Assembly (NCBI GenBank): GCA_016708905.1
Contig: JADJEV010000005.1
Span: 744,001 to 808,000, forward strand
Direction of reading: 5' to 3'
Source of the DNA: Candidatus Methylophosphatis roskildensis
GTDB lineage: Bacteria > Pseudomonadota > Gammaproteobacteria > Burkholderiales > Rhodocyclaceae
DNA length: 64,000 nucleotides
This document shows, piece by piece, positions 7,755 to 17,190 of the stretch. The notes beneath the pieces were generated by a model. That model was not told where the DNA came from. It saw nothing but the letters and a program-made list of their open reading frames with translations, and made no database searches. The translations under genes were made by a program, and so were the position numbers. Numbering within the stretch: the first letter of the stretch is position 1; every line of letters starts with the position of its first letter.

Positions 7755-8282
7755 TTATGGTTCGGCGGTTACTCTGCCCGAGTCATCCACCATTCGTTCG
7801 CCAATGAGGTACTCAAGAAAACGATTCAGATCGGCAAACTTATAGTACTCAGCACTGAAAAAGCGCCACACGATCGGTTCCTCCTGCTCGGATTCCCAGA
7901 CCAGATATGTTTCTTCAACCGCATATGGGTTATAGGAGAAGATCGCGCAGTCCTCAGGCTTTACTGATGCTGGCGGCGCCCAATCCCAATTCTCTATCCT
8001 CAGATCCACCAGTTCCTTGATTTCGGGATTGTCGAGAGCGTGCCTTGTCGCCTCAAGGCTGAGCCAGTTTTGGTCAAGATTCGCATTCTTCCAAGTGCTG
8101 CAAAACGCGAAGCGTGCACGCAGCATGGGGCTCAGTTGACGCGTGACACCCGGGGCGAGAGTTGAAATCGGTATCTCGAGGTCAGCCGGCAGCAGTTCTT
8201 GATCGCCATGATCCGGATCTTCGTCGTTCTGCTGCTTCAGCCTCCGAAGCAGTTCAGTAGTGCGTTCGCAAATATCGCTCAT
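7755..8282 (-). CDS. Putative immunity protein for the Rhs toxin, 175 aa
   Basis: An acidic soluble protein starting 3 nt after the rhs stop codon, as expected for the cognate immunity gene. The middle and C-terminal parts have features seen in SMI1/SUKH-like and other immunity folds (YAVEETYLVWESEQEEPIVW and KFADLNRFLEYLIGE), but the family is not certain. Base composition is clearly less GC-rich than the Rhs core, matching that of the toxin tip. The function is inferred from position and general character. Confidence 0.65.
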   Translation of the reverse strand: MSDICERTTELLRRLKQQNDEDPDHGDQELLPADLEIPISTLAPGVTRQLSPMLRARFAFCSTWKNANLDQNWLSLEATRHALDNPEIKELVDLRIENWDWAPPASVKPEDCAIFSYNPYAVEETYLVWESEQEEPIVWRFFSAEYYKFADLNRFLEYLIGERMVDDSGRVTAEP

Positions 8283-8285
8283 GGT

Positions 8286-11200
8286 TCAGCATCCTCCCAA
8301 GTCAGTAACGACTCTGACGCTGTCGTAAGAGTAGCCGACGGGAAGGCTGCCGATGATTCCTCCGACATACGCGTTCGTTTCCTTCATTTGGGGCATCCAA
8401 TCCTTTGGAATTACCGAGCCACCGGCTCCGGCATCGGGAACGTGCCCCGCAACGGTGCCCGGCGGACACTTGCATTGAACGGAGGCCCTCCATTTGCGAG
8501 ACTCCTTTTGTTCTTTCTCGGACAGTGTTCGTCGAGTCATCGACCCACCGCTCTTCTTGATCTGATCGTTCCACCGACGCGTGAACTCCTGCAGTTCCTT
8601 CGACGCGGCCGACCCAGCCGGAAACTTGTCTTTGATGCAAAGCGTTTTCCCGGCGGTCTTGAACGCAACCGCTTCCAGCCCCCAAGGATCGATGAACGCC
8701 GTCGGGTTCGCCGCGTAGCGATAGACGTTCATGCCCCCTTGCAACCCAATCGGATCCTGACTCACGAACCGCCCGCAATCCGGATCGTAATACCTGAAAC
8801 GGTTGTAGTGCAGGCCGGTTTCGCTGTCGAAGTACTGGCCCTGGAAGCGCAGCGGCTGTTCGATCTCTTGCTGCTGCGCGATTGCAGTGGCCGTTCGATG
8901 CGGCTCGGGTAGCAGGCCAGCTTCGGACTGCTCCACCTTGAGCACATTCCCCCAAGCCTTGTAGGTCGCTCGCCAGACGATCTGCCCGTCGTCATTGGTC
9001 AGCTCGCGCGGCGTGCCGAGGTGGTCGTTGTGGTAGTAGCGGATGCGCCAGGCGGCGAGGTCGACGACCTTGTCAGTCTTCTCGTCGGCGCGAGTCTGCG
9101 TGCGCGGTGGTTCGTTGGCGGCTTCACGCGCTGGCGCGCTACCGCGCCGCCCGTGCGCCTGTGCGACGACCTTTCTTTGTTCGGCAAGCAGGCGCTCGAC
9201 ATTGGCCGCACAGGTCTTCCTCGGTTGCCAGTCGTCGATGTCCTCGTCCGGCGGTGGGGCTTGCGGTAGCGCCTGCGCTTGCGCCTTGTCGCCCGCTCCC
9301 GCGCCGCTAGCAACGACCTCCCCCACCAACTGCGCCAGCGGCGCGAAGCTGTCGGGCTCGTAGAGGTAGATCGTCTCCTTGCTGCCGCGCCGCTCGGCCA
9401 GCAGCCGGTTGCCGTCCCAGGTGAACAGCGTCTGGCCGAAGCCGTCGCGCTTGGCGATGCGCCGGCCGAAGCCGTCGTAGGCGTAGTCGATCGTCTGCGT
9501 GCTGCCCTTGCGGGTGACGATGGCACGGCTCAACTGGTGTTCGACATCCCAGCACAACTCGATCGTGGTGTGCCGGCCGATGCGCTTTTCCAGCAGATTG
9601 CCGTGGGCATCGTAGGCATAGCGGTTGTCCTCGAAGACTTCCAGCCGGTTGTCGCGGACGAAGCCGGTACTGGCACCGCTCGCGCCGCTGGCCGTGGCCT
9701 GCGGCGGCACCAGGTTGTGCGCCGGATCGAAGGCGAAGACCTCGGCCAGCGTCGGCTGCTGCGCCCCGGTCAGCCGGCCGATCCGGTCGTAGGCGTAGCG
9801 GGTGATGCCGGCGCGCGCATCGTCGATCTGCAGCAGGTTGCCGGCGCCATCGTACTGGTAGCGGCGCGCGATCTCGGTCGGGCCGGCGGGCAGGTGGCGC
9901 CGGGTGCCGGTGAGCGGGTCGAGTTCGTCGCCCAGGGCTTCCCAGGCCGGGCGCGGCGGGCTGCTGCGTGCCCCGCCGGCCAGCGGGGCTGTGCGCCAGA
10001 CCTGCTGGCTCACCAGCCGGCCCTGGGCATCGTGGCCGTAGCGGCTCGTCAGCGCCCCCTGGCTGCGGCCGATCTCCCGGTGCAGCGGGTCGCGTTCGAT
10101 GTCGCAGATCGTCTTGCCGTCGACACTGATCTGGTGCAGGTGGCCGCTGCCGTAGTGGAGCCAGCCGATCCGCCGGCCATCGGGCAAGGTGGTGGTGAGG
10201 CGGTTGCCCAGGGCGTCGTACTGGTGGGCCAGGACGGTGTGCAGGCCCTGGCCGGTGCGCCGCTCTTCGATCAGCCGGTCGAGGGCGTCGTAGGCCAGTG
10301 TGGTGCGGGCCCCGCCATCATTGATCGCGGCGGTCAGCCGGCCGGCCGCGTCGTATTCGTAGCGGGTGCGCCGATACTGGGTTTCCTTGCCGTCGGCACC
10401 GACGATGTGGCCGGCGACTTCTTTGGCGGTGAGCCGCCCGGCAGGGTCGCGCCCGTAACGGGTGACGATGGCCTGCCCGGGCGGAGCTTTGAGCGGGGCG
10501 CCCTGATCACGCGGGCCCAGGCCCCAGGGGTCGTCGAAGCTCGGGGGGCCGCGTGTCCCATCCGCTGGCGGGTCGTGCCAGTCGTTGGCTCGGGCGGCCC
10601 GGGCCAGGCGCAGTTCGAGCCGCTGCTGGGCGCTCAGGCAGCCCAGTTCGAGCTTGTGGGCGAGCTGGCCGACCGGATCGTAGCGGTAGCGGGTGGTGCG
10701 CCCGTCGAAGCCGCTCTCTTCGATCAGCCGGTCGAGGGCGTCGTAGGCGAAGTCGGTGCGGGCGGCGTTTTCATTGAAGAGGGTGGAGAGACGCCGGGCA
10801 CCGTCGTATTCGTAGCGCAGGGCCGCGCCCAGGGCATTGCGCCGCTCGAGCGGCAGGCCGTCGGGGGCCAGGGTGTAGGTGGTGCGCGCACCGAGCGGGT
10901 CGGTGTAGGCGATCAGGCGGCCGGCGCCGTCGTAGTCGAAGCGCTCGACAGCCCCGTCGGGGTGGGTGATCTCCAGTAGCCGGCCGAGTGGGTCGTGGCG
11001 GTAGCGGGTGAGCTTGCCGAGGGCGTCGGTGACGCTGGCAAGACTGCCCCAGGGGTCGTAGGCGTAGTCGGTGCGCTGGGCCGAGCAGTCGGTGTAGCGG
11101 ATGAGCTGGCCGGCGCGGTTGTAGGCGAGATGTTTGGTCTTGCCCAGGGCGTCGGTGATGGCGATCGGCAGGCCGCGCTGGTCGTAGCTGTAGCGGGTGA

Positions 11201-13733
11201 TCTGGCCGAGGGCGTCGCTGACTTCGCTGAGGTTGCCGCGGGCGTCGTAGACGTAGGCGGTGCTCGCCCCCAGGGGATCGGTGATGGCGGCGACGGTGTG
11301 CAGCGTGGGGTGGTAGGCGATGCGGGTGATCGCCCCGTCGGGGGCGCTGATCTGCACCGGGCGGCCGCGGGCATCCAGATCGTAGCGGGTGGTGCGCCCG
11401 GCTTCGTCGGTGAGCTGCTGCAGGTTGCCGAAGCTGTCGAGCTGGCGGGCGAGCCGCCCGCCCAGGGCATCCACCTTGCCGGTGTAGTGCTTCGCTTCGT
11501 CGTGATACCAGCGCTCCTGCGTGCCCTGCGGATTGTCCGGGGTGAGCAAGCTGACCGCGGTTTCGCCGGGGGCGTAGTCGAAGCGCCATTGGCGCCCGTC
11601 ACTTAACCAGTTGCGCAGCACCTTGCCGGTTTCGCTGTAGTCGTCGTACTCGTAGCGCGAGACGAGCCCGCCGGGCAGGGCGTGCATCACCATCACGTGG
11701 TTGCGGTAGTCGAAGCGGCGGGTCAGCTCGCCCAGGGCGTTGCGCACTTCGATGAGGTCGCCCTCGTCGCTGTAGCCGTATTCGACCAGGGTGCGCCGGC
11801 CGCTGGCGGCGGCGGGGTCCTCGGGCGGCAGCAGGGCGCGCTCGGCAGCGTCGAGGGCGTGCTCCACGCGCGCCAGACGCATGCCGCGGCTCTCTCCCGG
11901 CCGGGTGGCTTCGCCGGGCAGACCAGTGGGGGCGAATTCGAGCAGCAGCGCGCGACCGGCGCTGTCGACGAGGCAGAACGGCAGGATCTGTGCCGACGCA
12001 TCGTCGGGGGCGTCGGCGATCGGAGCGGGCGGGCCGTCGGGCGGTGGGGCGGCGCTGTAGAGGATGCGGATCAGGTTGTCGTTGCGGTCGAGGATGCCGG
12101 CCAGCACCCAGGCCGAGCCGCTCTCCCCTTGCGGGTCGCGCGGGCCGATGGCCAGCGCCGCGAAGCGCAGGCGCACCTCACCACCTTGCAGAGCGATCTC
12201 GTAGCCGTTGTTGCCGGTGGCCGAGAGGGTGAATTGCTCGAAGCGCGAGTAGTAGGGCTCGCCCGGGGGCGGGACCGGCAACGGAATGCGCCGGCCCTGT
12301 TCGTCGATCAGGTCGAGGCCGAAGGCGGTGCGTTCGAGGCGGATCGAGAACGGCAGCGACCAGCCCTGGCCGAGCCAGCCGACATGAGGGAAGTCCGAGG
12401 CGTAGGAACGCTGCCAGGGCAGCGGCAGGGGTGCGGGCAGGTCGAAGTCGAGATCCTCCCCGCCAAACAGCACCTTGCAGCCGTAAGCGGTGCTGATCGG
12501 CCTGCCCGCGAAGTTGCAGGCATTCTTGCAGCCAACGACCGTTGCCTTGCCCCGCGTGCCGCCTGCCGCATCCGGCTCATCGGTACGCTTGTCGTCGTGC
12601 GGCTTCTTCGGCTTGGGGGGGACTTCGGGATCGTTGGGGCTGGGCAGCTTGCGCGGTTTCGTCCCGGCGTTGCGCACGGCGTCGCCGATGCGGTCGAACA
12701 GCTTGCCGATGTCCTCGCCAAAGCCACCGAGCTTGCCGGCCTTCGAGAGCATCGCGAGCTTGCTGATGCCCTTGTCGCCGAGCACGGTGATGGCGACCTG
12801 CCCGGCGACTTCGAGGGCCTTCACCTCGATGGTCGCACTGAGCTCGCCCATCTGAATGGCCAGCGGCTTGTCCGACTTCATCATCTCGAGCAGCGCGTCG
12901 GCGGCCGGGCAGGCAACTCCGCCGAGCTGATCGAGCAGCCACTGCTTGAGGGCCTCGATGACGGCCTCGCGCTTTTGCGGGTCGAGCAGGGTCTGCGCCG
13001 CCTCGGCTGCCATGCTGGCGTAGCGGTCGACGGCCTCCATCGCCGCCGTGGCCCCCTCGACCGCCGAGTAGTAGGTGTCGACCGGATGGGCGACCGCACC
13101 GCCGACCGCCTTGACGCCCCCCCAGACTTTGCCGCCGACCCACTTGACGCCGTCCCACAGGCCCTTGGCGGTGTCGATCACGCCGTCGACCACGCGACCG
13201 GGCAGGGCCTCGCCCCAGGCCGCGAACGCGGCCGTGCGGCCCTTCTGGTAATTCCGGTAGAAGGCGAACGGACTATCCGCCAACTCGCTGTAGAGGCGGT
13301 TGGCGAACAGCTCGATCATCTGTTTAAGGTTCTCGAGACACTGGACGTGATCGCTGCCGATCACCCCGCAATTGATCGCGCCCGGGATCGGCGGCGAGGG
13401 CCATCCGCCGATCCCCGGGATCGGTTCGATCATCCCGCCGTTGCCATGCACGCATTGCAGGCTGCCTTCGACCGGGTTGGTTCCGGCGGCTTCGTCGGGA
13501 ACGAACTGGGTCTTCTGGAGCGGATCCCTGGCGATCGAGCGCAGCAGGAACAGTGGGTGGCCGCTCTCGGCGCGGACCGTTTGCGAGGGGTTTTCGACTA
13601 CGATGAAAGCGACCGCCGGGATGGTTGGAACCATGCGGTCCTTGAGCGCCGTGGCCTTGAAGGACGGCGCAACCGGGGCGGCGAAGTGATCGGGCCGCCA
13701 TTGCGCGTCGATCAGTACCTTGGCGTCGCTCAT
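8286..13733 (-). CDS. Rhs-repeat effector with C-terminal toxin domain (type VI secretion)
   Basis: 1815 residues. The N-terminal 400 residues hold a Gly/Val-rich helical region (DGVIDTAKGLWDGVKWVGGK); I do not see a PAAR motif. A DUF6531-like entry follows (CNFAGRPISTAYGCKV, GEDLDFDLPAPLPLPWQRSY), then about 1200 residues of YD/Rhs repeats that should form the toxin-enclosing shell. The core ends with YYDPDCGRFVSQDPIGL...IDPWGL, the motif for self-cleavage that releases the tip. The last 129 residues contain KWRASVQCKCPPG and AGHVPDAGAGG. The H-x-x-D there, followed by AGG, recalls Ntox15 DNases, a tentative match. It follows vgrG and the DUF2169 gene with overlapping start/stop codons. Confidence 0.93.
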   Translation of the reverse strand: MSDAKVLIDAQWRPDHFAAPVAPSFKATALKDRMVPTIPAVAFIVVENPSQTVRAESGHPLFLLRSIARDPLQKTQFVPDEAAGTNPVEGSLQCVHGNGGMIEPIPGIGGWPSPPIPGAINCGVIGSDHVQCLENLKQMIELFANRLYSELADSPFAFYRNYQKGRTAAFAAWGEALPGRVVDGVIDTAKGLWDGVKWVGGKVWGGVKAVGGAVAHPVDTYYSAVEGATAAMEAVDRYASMAAEAAQTLLDPQKREAVIEALKQWLLDQLGGVACPAADALLEMMKSDKPLAIQMGELSATIEVKALEVAGQVAITVLGDKGISKLAMLSKAGKLGGFGEDIGKLFDRIGDAVRNAGTKPRKLPSPNDPEVPPKPKKPHDDKRTDEPDAAGGTRGKATVVGCKNACNFAGRPISTAYGCKVLFGGEDLDFDLPAPLPLPWQRSYASDFPHVGWLGQGWSLPFSIRLERTAFGLDLIDEQGRRIPLPVPPPGEPYYSRFEQFTLSATGNNGYEIALQGGEVRLRFAALAIGPRDPQGESGSAWVLAGILDRNDNLIRILYSAAPPPDGPPAPIADAPDDASAQILPFCLVDSAGRALLLEFAPTGLPGEATRPGESRGMRLARVEHALDAAERALLPPEDPAAASGRRTLVEYGYSDEGDLIEVRNALGELTRRFDYRNHVMVMHALPGGLVSRYEYDDYSETGKVLRNWLSDGRQWRFDYAPGETAVSLLTPDNPQGTQERWYHDEAKHYTGKVDALGGRLARQLDSFGNLQQLTDEAGRTTRYDLDARGRPVQISAPDGAITRIAYHPTLHTVAAITDPLGASTAYVYDARGNLSEVSDALGQITRYSYDQRGLPIAITDALGKTKHLAYNRAGQLIRYTDCSAQRTDYAYDPWGSLASVTDALGKLTRYRHDPLGRLLEITHPDGAVERFDYDGAGRLIAYTDPLGARTTYTLAPDGLPLERRNALGAALRYEYDGARRLSTLFNENAARTDFAYDALDRLIEESGFDGRTTRYRYDPVGQLAHKLELGCLSAQQRLELRLARAARANDWHDPPADGTRGPPSFDDPWGLGPRDQGAPLKAPPGQAIVTRYGRDPAGRLTAKEVAGHIVGADGKETQYRRTRYEYDAAGRLTAAINDGGARTTLAYDALDRLIEERRTGQGLHTVLAHQYDALGNRLTTTLPDGRRIGWLHYGSGHLHQISVDGKTICDIERDPLHREIGRSQGALTSRYGHDAQGRLVSQQVWRTAPLAGGARSSPPRPAWEALGDELDPLTGTRRHLPAGPTEIARRYQYDGAGNLLQIDDARAGITRYAYDRIGRLTGAQQPTLAEVFAFDPAHNLVPPQATASGASGASTGFVRDNRLEVFEDNRYAYDAHGNLLEKRIGRHTTIELCWDVEHQLSRAIVTRKGSTQTIDYAYDGFGRRIAKRDGFGQTLFTWDGNRLLAERRGSKETIYLYEPDSFAPLAQLVGEVVASGAGAGDKAQAQALPQAPPPDEDIDDWQPRKTCAANVERLLAEQRKVVAQAHGRRGSAPAREAANEPPRTQTRADEKTDKVVDLAAWRIRYYHNDHLGTPRELTNDDGQIVWRATYKAWGNVLKVEQSEAGLLPEPHRTATAIAQQQEIEQPLRFQGQYFDSETGLHYNRFRYYDPDCGRFVSQDPIGLQGGMNVYRYAANPTAFIDPWGLEAVAFKTAGKTLCIKDKFPAGSAASKELQEFTRRWNDQIKKSGGSMTRRTLSEKEQKESRKWRASVQCKCPPGTVAGHVPDAGAGGSVIPKDWMPQMKETNAYVGGIIGSLPVGYSYDSVRVVTDLGGC

Positions 13734-14788
13734 GATTTGTTGTTTCCGCTCGCGCCGGCGTCTTGGGCGGCCTTGTCAGGCAAGGCGATGAGTTCGTACT
13801 CGTCATAGCCCTCGGTCTGCGAGTACAGCGTGGCCCAGCGCAGCACGACATGGCGCTTGTCGAGATCGATCAGCACGGTGTCGAGCTCCATCGCCGAGCC
13901 TTCGTGCTTGGTTTCACCGCGGATCGGCACCGCCCTGACCTGGTAACGTGGCAACACGAATGCCTGCCGGCCATCCGGCGTGGAAAACAGGCCGGCCGTG
14001 CGGACGGTCTCCCCGCCAGCCAGGTAGGGCTTGGCCACCTGGTCCGGCGGCACCACGTTCCAGTACTCCATGCGCATGTCGAGCGGGATGTCCGGCGAAA
14101 CCTCGCGCTGCCACTTCTCGTCATAGGTGCCGGCGAACTGCAGGCGATCCATCTGGCGGCCGTCCACCGGCGACAGCCCGACCGTGCGCATCCGGCCGCC
14201 CCATTTCGGATCCCCGGCGTCGGCACTGACTATGCGCGGCGCGGCGTAGGGCCGGGATTTGTCGATCTTGTTGCGGCCCTGGAAGCCGAGCCCGAACGGG
14301 TTGTCCCAGCAGGCGTCCTGCTCGTCGGTCTGCTGATCCGAGGCGCCGCCGTAGGCCAGCGCGTAGCTGAGTCGGACTGCGCCGCACGGCTCGATGCCGG
14401 TGAGCTCCCAGCGATCCAGACGCTTGTGGCGCCAGTAGCGCGGGCCAGTCAGCTTGACGATCTTGTTCAGCGGCCCGACCTGAAGCTGCGCCAGCCACTG
14501 CGCTCGCGGCTCGCCGCCCGGCGATCCGGCATTGCCGGTGACGATCACATCGGTCCCCGGTTTGAACGGAATGATCTCGCTCGCGTACTGCAGCGCGCTC
14601 GTGTCCTCGTCGCCCTCGTGCAGGTCGTTGAGCACGAACGGCGGCTGCCTGACCAGCGGGCGCAGCTGGCCGTCGTGGCAGATCCGGAACGTCGCCTTGA
14701 CGAACAGACAGTCGTAAGGGTGGCCGTTGTAGAACCGATGCTCGATGCCGAGCGCCTGGAACGGCGTGACGTTGGTGACATACGGCAT
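13730..14788 (-). CDS. DUF2169 family protein (type VI effector adaptor)
   Basis: 352 residues, starting MPYVTNVTPFQALGIEHRFY. Family members sit between vgrG and effector genes and are thought to load effectors or their PAAR-like tips onto VgrG. The central motif LAYGG, the segment WDNPFGLGF and the C-terminal cysteine-free beta-rich region fit DUF2169. The ATG at 14788 follows the vgrG stop by 1 nt, and the gene overlaps the rhs start (ATGA), so the three genes are translationally coupled. The longer frame to 14821 would overlap vgrG and is not used. Confidence 0.85.
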   Translation of the reverse strand: MPYVTNVTPFQALGIEHRFYNGHPYDCLFVKATFRICHDGQLRPLVRQPPFVLNDLHEGDEDTSALQYASEIIPFKPGTDVIVTGNAGSPGGEPRAQWLAQLQVGPLNKIVKLTGPRYWRHKRLDRWELTGIEPCGAVRLSYALAYGGASDQQTDEQDACWDNPFGLGFQGRNKIDKSRPYAAPRIVSADAGDPKWGGRMRTVGLSPVDGRQMDRLQFAGTYDEKWQREVSPDIPLDMRMEYWNVVPPDQVAKPYLAGGETVRTAGLFSTPDGRQAFVLPRYQVRAVPIRGETKHEGSAMELDTVLIDLDKRHVVLRWATLYSQTEGYDEYELIALPDKAAQDAGASGNNKS

Positions 14789-14789
14789 T

Positions 14790-16979
14790 TCAGTTGAGGT
14801 CGATCTTCTTGCTGTCGACATCGACGATGCTGACGCCGTCGATCTTCACTTCGACCCCTTCGACGGTGAGCACGCCTTTCTCGCCATCGAGCGTGATCTT
14901 GGCCTTGCCGGACTGAATGACTATGTTCTTGCCAGCGGATATGACGATGCTCTCGCCTGCGGTCATCGAGGTGCTGGTGCCCGAGTGCATGGTGGTGGTC
15001 TCGCCGACGGTGACCTTCTTCATCTTGCCGATGGTTTCGATATTGGCGAAGCCGACGTTGGTGATCCAGGTCGCACCGACGTTGAGGTTGTAGGCGGCGC
15101 CGATGTTGGTCATCTGGGCTATGCCAACGTTCTTGAGACTGGTGAGCCCGATGCTCTCCTGCTTGTTGGCGCCGACCCTGAGGTTCTGGTTGACGCCGAT
15201 CTTGACCTTCTCGTTGCGGCCGACCGACTCGGTGCGGTTCTTGCCGATCGTGATGTTCTCGTTCTTGCCGACATCCTCCTTGCGGTTGTCACCGATGGAA
15301 ATCGTTTCGTTCTGATCGACCCGTTCCGTGCGGTTCTGATGCACCGTGATCGTCTCGTTCTGATCGACCGTCTCGGTGCGGTTCTTGTGGATGACATTGG
15401 TCTCGTGGCCGTCGATGGTCTTGCGCCGGTCGTTGCCGACCCATTTGTCTTCGTCATGCTCAACCTCAGTCAATTGGTCCTTCTCGGCATGCAGCCAGAG
15501 CTGCTCTTCGCCTTTCTTGTCTTCGAAGCGCAGGGCGTTGGCGTTGGAGTAGGCCCCGCCCATGCTCGATCGGCTGAGAATCCCGGTCTGGGTCTTGTTG
15601 GCCGGCAGTTCCCATGGGGGCATCTGTTCGGCGTTGTAGACCCGCCCGGTGATCAGCGGGCGGTCCGGGTCGCCTTCGAGGAATTCGACCACCATTTCCT
15701 GGCCGATACGCGGGACCGCCTTCATGCCGAAGTTCTTGCCCGCCCAGGGCTGGCTGACTCTTATCCAGCAGGAGGCGTTCTCGTCTTCCTTGCCGTGGCG
15801 GTCCCAGTAGAAATGGACTTTGACCCGGCCATACTCGTCGGTGTAGATCTCTTCACCGGGCGGGCCGACCACCTTGGCGGTCTGCAGGCCGTGGATCAAG
15901 GGCTTCGGCGTCTGTCGTTCGCTGCGGTACTGGGTGGCGGCCGGGATGGCTTCGAAGCTCACGGTGAAGGTCGCCCCACTGCTGGCGGCGGCTTCGTGTT
16001 CGTTGCTGGCCAGTTCCAGATGGGTGGCGACGATCAGATACTGCCTGTTCTGGTCGGCCCGTGGGTGGCCTTTGAGTTTGAAGGTGTGGCCAGCGGCCAG
16101 GCCGCGGACGTTGGCCACGGCCTGGATGCGCTCGTGGCGGGCCTGCAGGGCTTCCATCCGCAGTCTGACATAGCCGTCGCCTTCGCCGAGGCTGTCGTAT
16201 TCGCCCGGGTAGTCGTAGATTTCGTGCTCGGCTTCGTCGTGCTCGCGCGGGTGGAGGGTGTTTTGTTGCTGGGGGGTGCTGGGTTTGGTGAAGTCGTACT
16301 CGTTGATGACGTATTTGCCAGATTGGACTTCGGCCCCGTAGGCCCAGTCGGTGATGCGTTCTTTCTCGGTGGTGCTGCTGCGGTTGTCGGCGACGAAGCC
16401 GATGCTGGCATAACCGGGGTAGGGGTCGTGGGCGGCCGGGGAGTCGGCGAGGATCAGGGTGTGTTCGCCTTCGCTGTGGCGGTAGTAGGTGTAGATGCCT
16501 TCCTGTTCCATCAGCCGGCTGATGAAGTTGTGGTCGGTCTCGCGGTACTGCACACAGTAGTCCCACGGCTGGTAGCTGCCGGAGAGTTTGAGTTCGAAGG
16601 CGGCGTTGGGGTATTTGGCGAAGATGGCCTGGATGATCTCGGGGACGGTCTGCTTCTGGAAGATGCGGCAGTCGGCCGCACGGGTGAGAAACCACAGCCA
16701 GGGGCGCAGGACCATTTCGTAGCGGGCATAGCGGCCGTGCGAGCCGATCAGGGCGAAGCGGGTGACGCAGCCGTCGAAGTGGCGCGGGCCGCCTTTGGGC
16801 AGTTGCACTTTGACGGTGGCGTTCTTGCCGAGCAGGGCGGCGGGGGCGAGGTCGTTGCGGGTGCTGAGCAGGCTGAGCCGGTAGTCGAACAGCCGGCCCA
16901 GGGATTCGGTGGCGCGCATGCTGTGGAACAGCAGCGTGTCGGCACCCAGCGGGGTGACGATGTCCATGATGCGGGGCAT
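14790..16979 (-). CDS. vgrG: Type VI secretion tip protein VgrG
   Basis: 729 residues from ATG at 16979, preceded by GGGAG. The N-terminal gp27-like part (TPLGADTLLFHSMRATESLG, YCVQYRETDHNFISRLMEQE) and the gp5 OB-fold (RVKVHFYWDRHGK, CWIRVSQPWAGKNFG, GQEMVVEFLEGDPDRP) are clear. A long C-terminal beta-helix of short repeats follows (NRTETVDQNETITVHQNRTE and similar, about residues 520-680). There is no extra catalytic domain, so VgrG is a structural spike and the toxin is the downstream Rhs protein. A palindrome AGGGTAgttTACCCT lies at 17068-17082 in the leader. No other type VI apparatus genes are in the window. Confidence 0.95.
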   Translation of the reverse strand: MPRIMDIVTPLGADTLLFHSMRATESLGRLFDYRLSLLSTRNDLAPAALLGKNATVKVQLPKGGPRHFDGCVTRFALIGSHGRYARYEMVLRPWLWFLTRAADCRIFQKQTVPEIIQAIFAKYPNAAFELKLSGSYQPWDYCVQYRETDHNFISRLMEQEGIYTYYRHSEGEHTLILADSPAAHDPYPGYASIGFVADNRSSTTEKERITDWAYGAEVQSGKYVINEYDFTKPSTPQQQNTLHPREHDEAEHEIYDYPGEYDSLGEGDGYVRLRMEALQARHERIQAVANVRGLAAGHTFKLKGHPRADQNRQYLIVATHLELASNEHEAAASSGATFTVSFEAIPAATQYRSERQTPKPLIHGLQTAKVVGPPGEEIYTDEYGRVKVHFYWDRHGKEDENASCWIRVSQPWAGKNFGMKAVPRIGQEMVVEFLEGDPDRPLITGRVYNAEQMPPWELPANKTQTGILSRSSMGGAYSNANALRFEDKKGEEQLWLHAEKDQLTEVEHDEDKWVGNDRRKTIDGHETNVIHKNRTETVDQNETITVHQNRTERVDQNETISIGDNRKEDVGKNENITIGKNRTESVGRNEKVKIGVNQNLRVGANKQESIGLTSLKNVGIAQMTNIGAAYNLNVGATWITNVGFANIETIGKMKKVTVGETTTMHSGTSTSMTAGESIVISAGKNIVIQSGKAKITLDGEKGVLTVEGVEVKIDGVSIVDVDSKKIDLN

Positions 16980-17190
16980 GTGGGGACTCCCGGTTTCTGC
17001 TGGCTGAGGCTTGCGCTCGACGGCGAGGCGCGGCCGGCGTCGGGCATGCAAACGAACTAATCGAATGAGGGTAGTTTACCCTGTTAGGGCGCTGAATTCG
17101 CTGCGAATTTGTGTCGGGCAGCAACGACGCCGGGAGACTCGTGCCAAGGCGTCATTGCGGCAGAGCACTGCGCGATGCCGCGCATTGGCC

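Noticed and set aside
9279..13808. Long plus-strand open frames of 566 and 708 codons across the rhs gene
   Set aside because: They are the antisense of Rhs repeats; composition is Gly/Val/Arg-rich with no domain, while the minus strand encodes a complete Rhs protein.
14990..15470. Regular short repeats that look like a tandem array or CRISPR-like signal
   Set aside because: They are the coding repeats of the VgrG beta-helix, in frame and imperfect, with no constant repeat/spacer structure.
14745..17060. 771-codon plus-strand open frame across vgrG
   Set aside because: It is the shadow of vgrG in high-GC DNA; the minus strand has all VgrG motifs.
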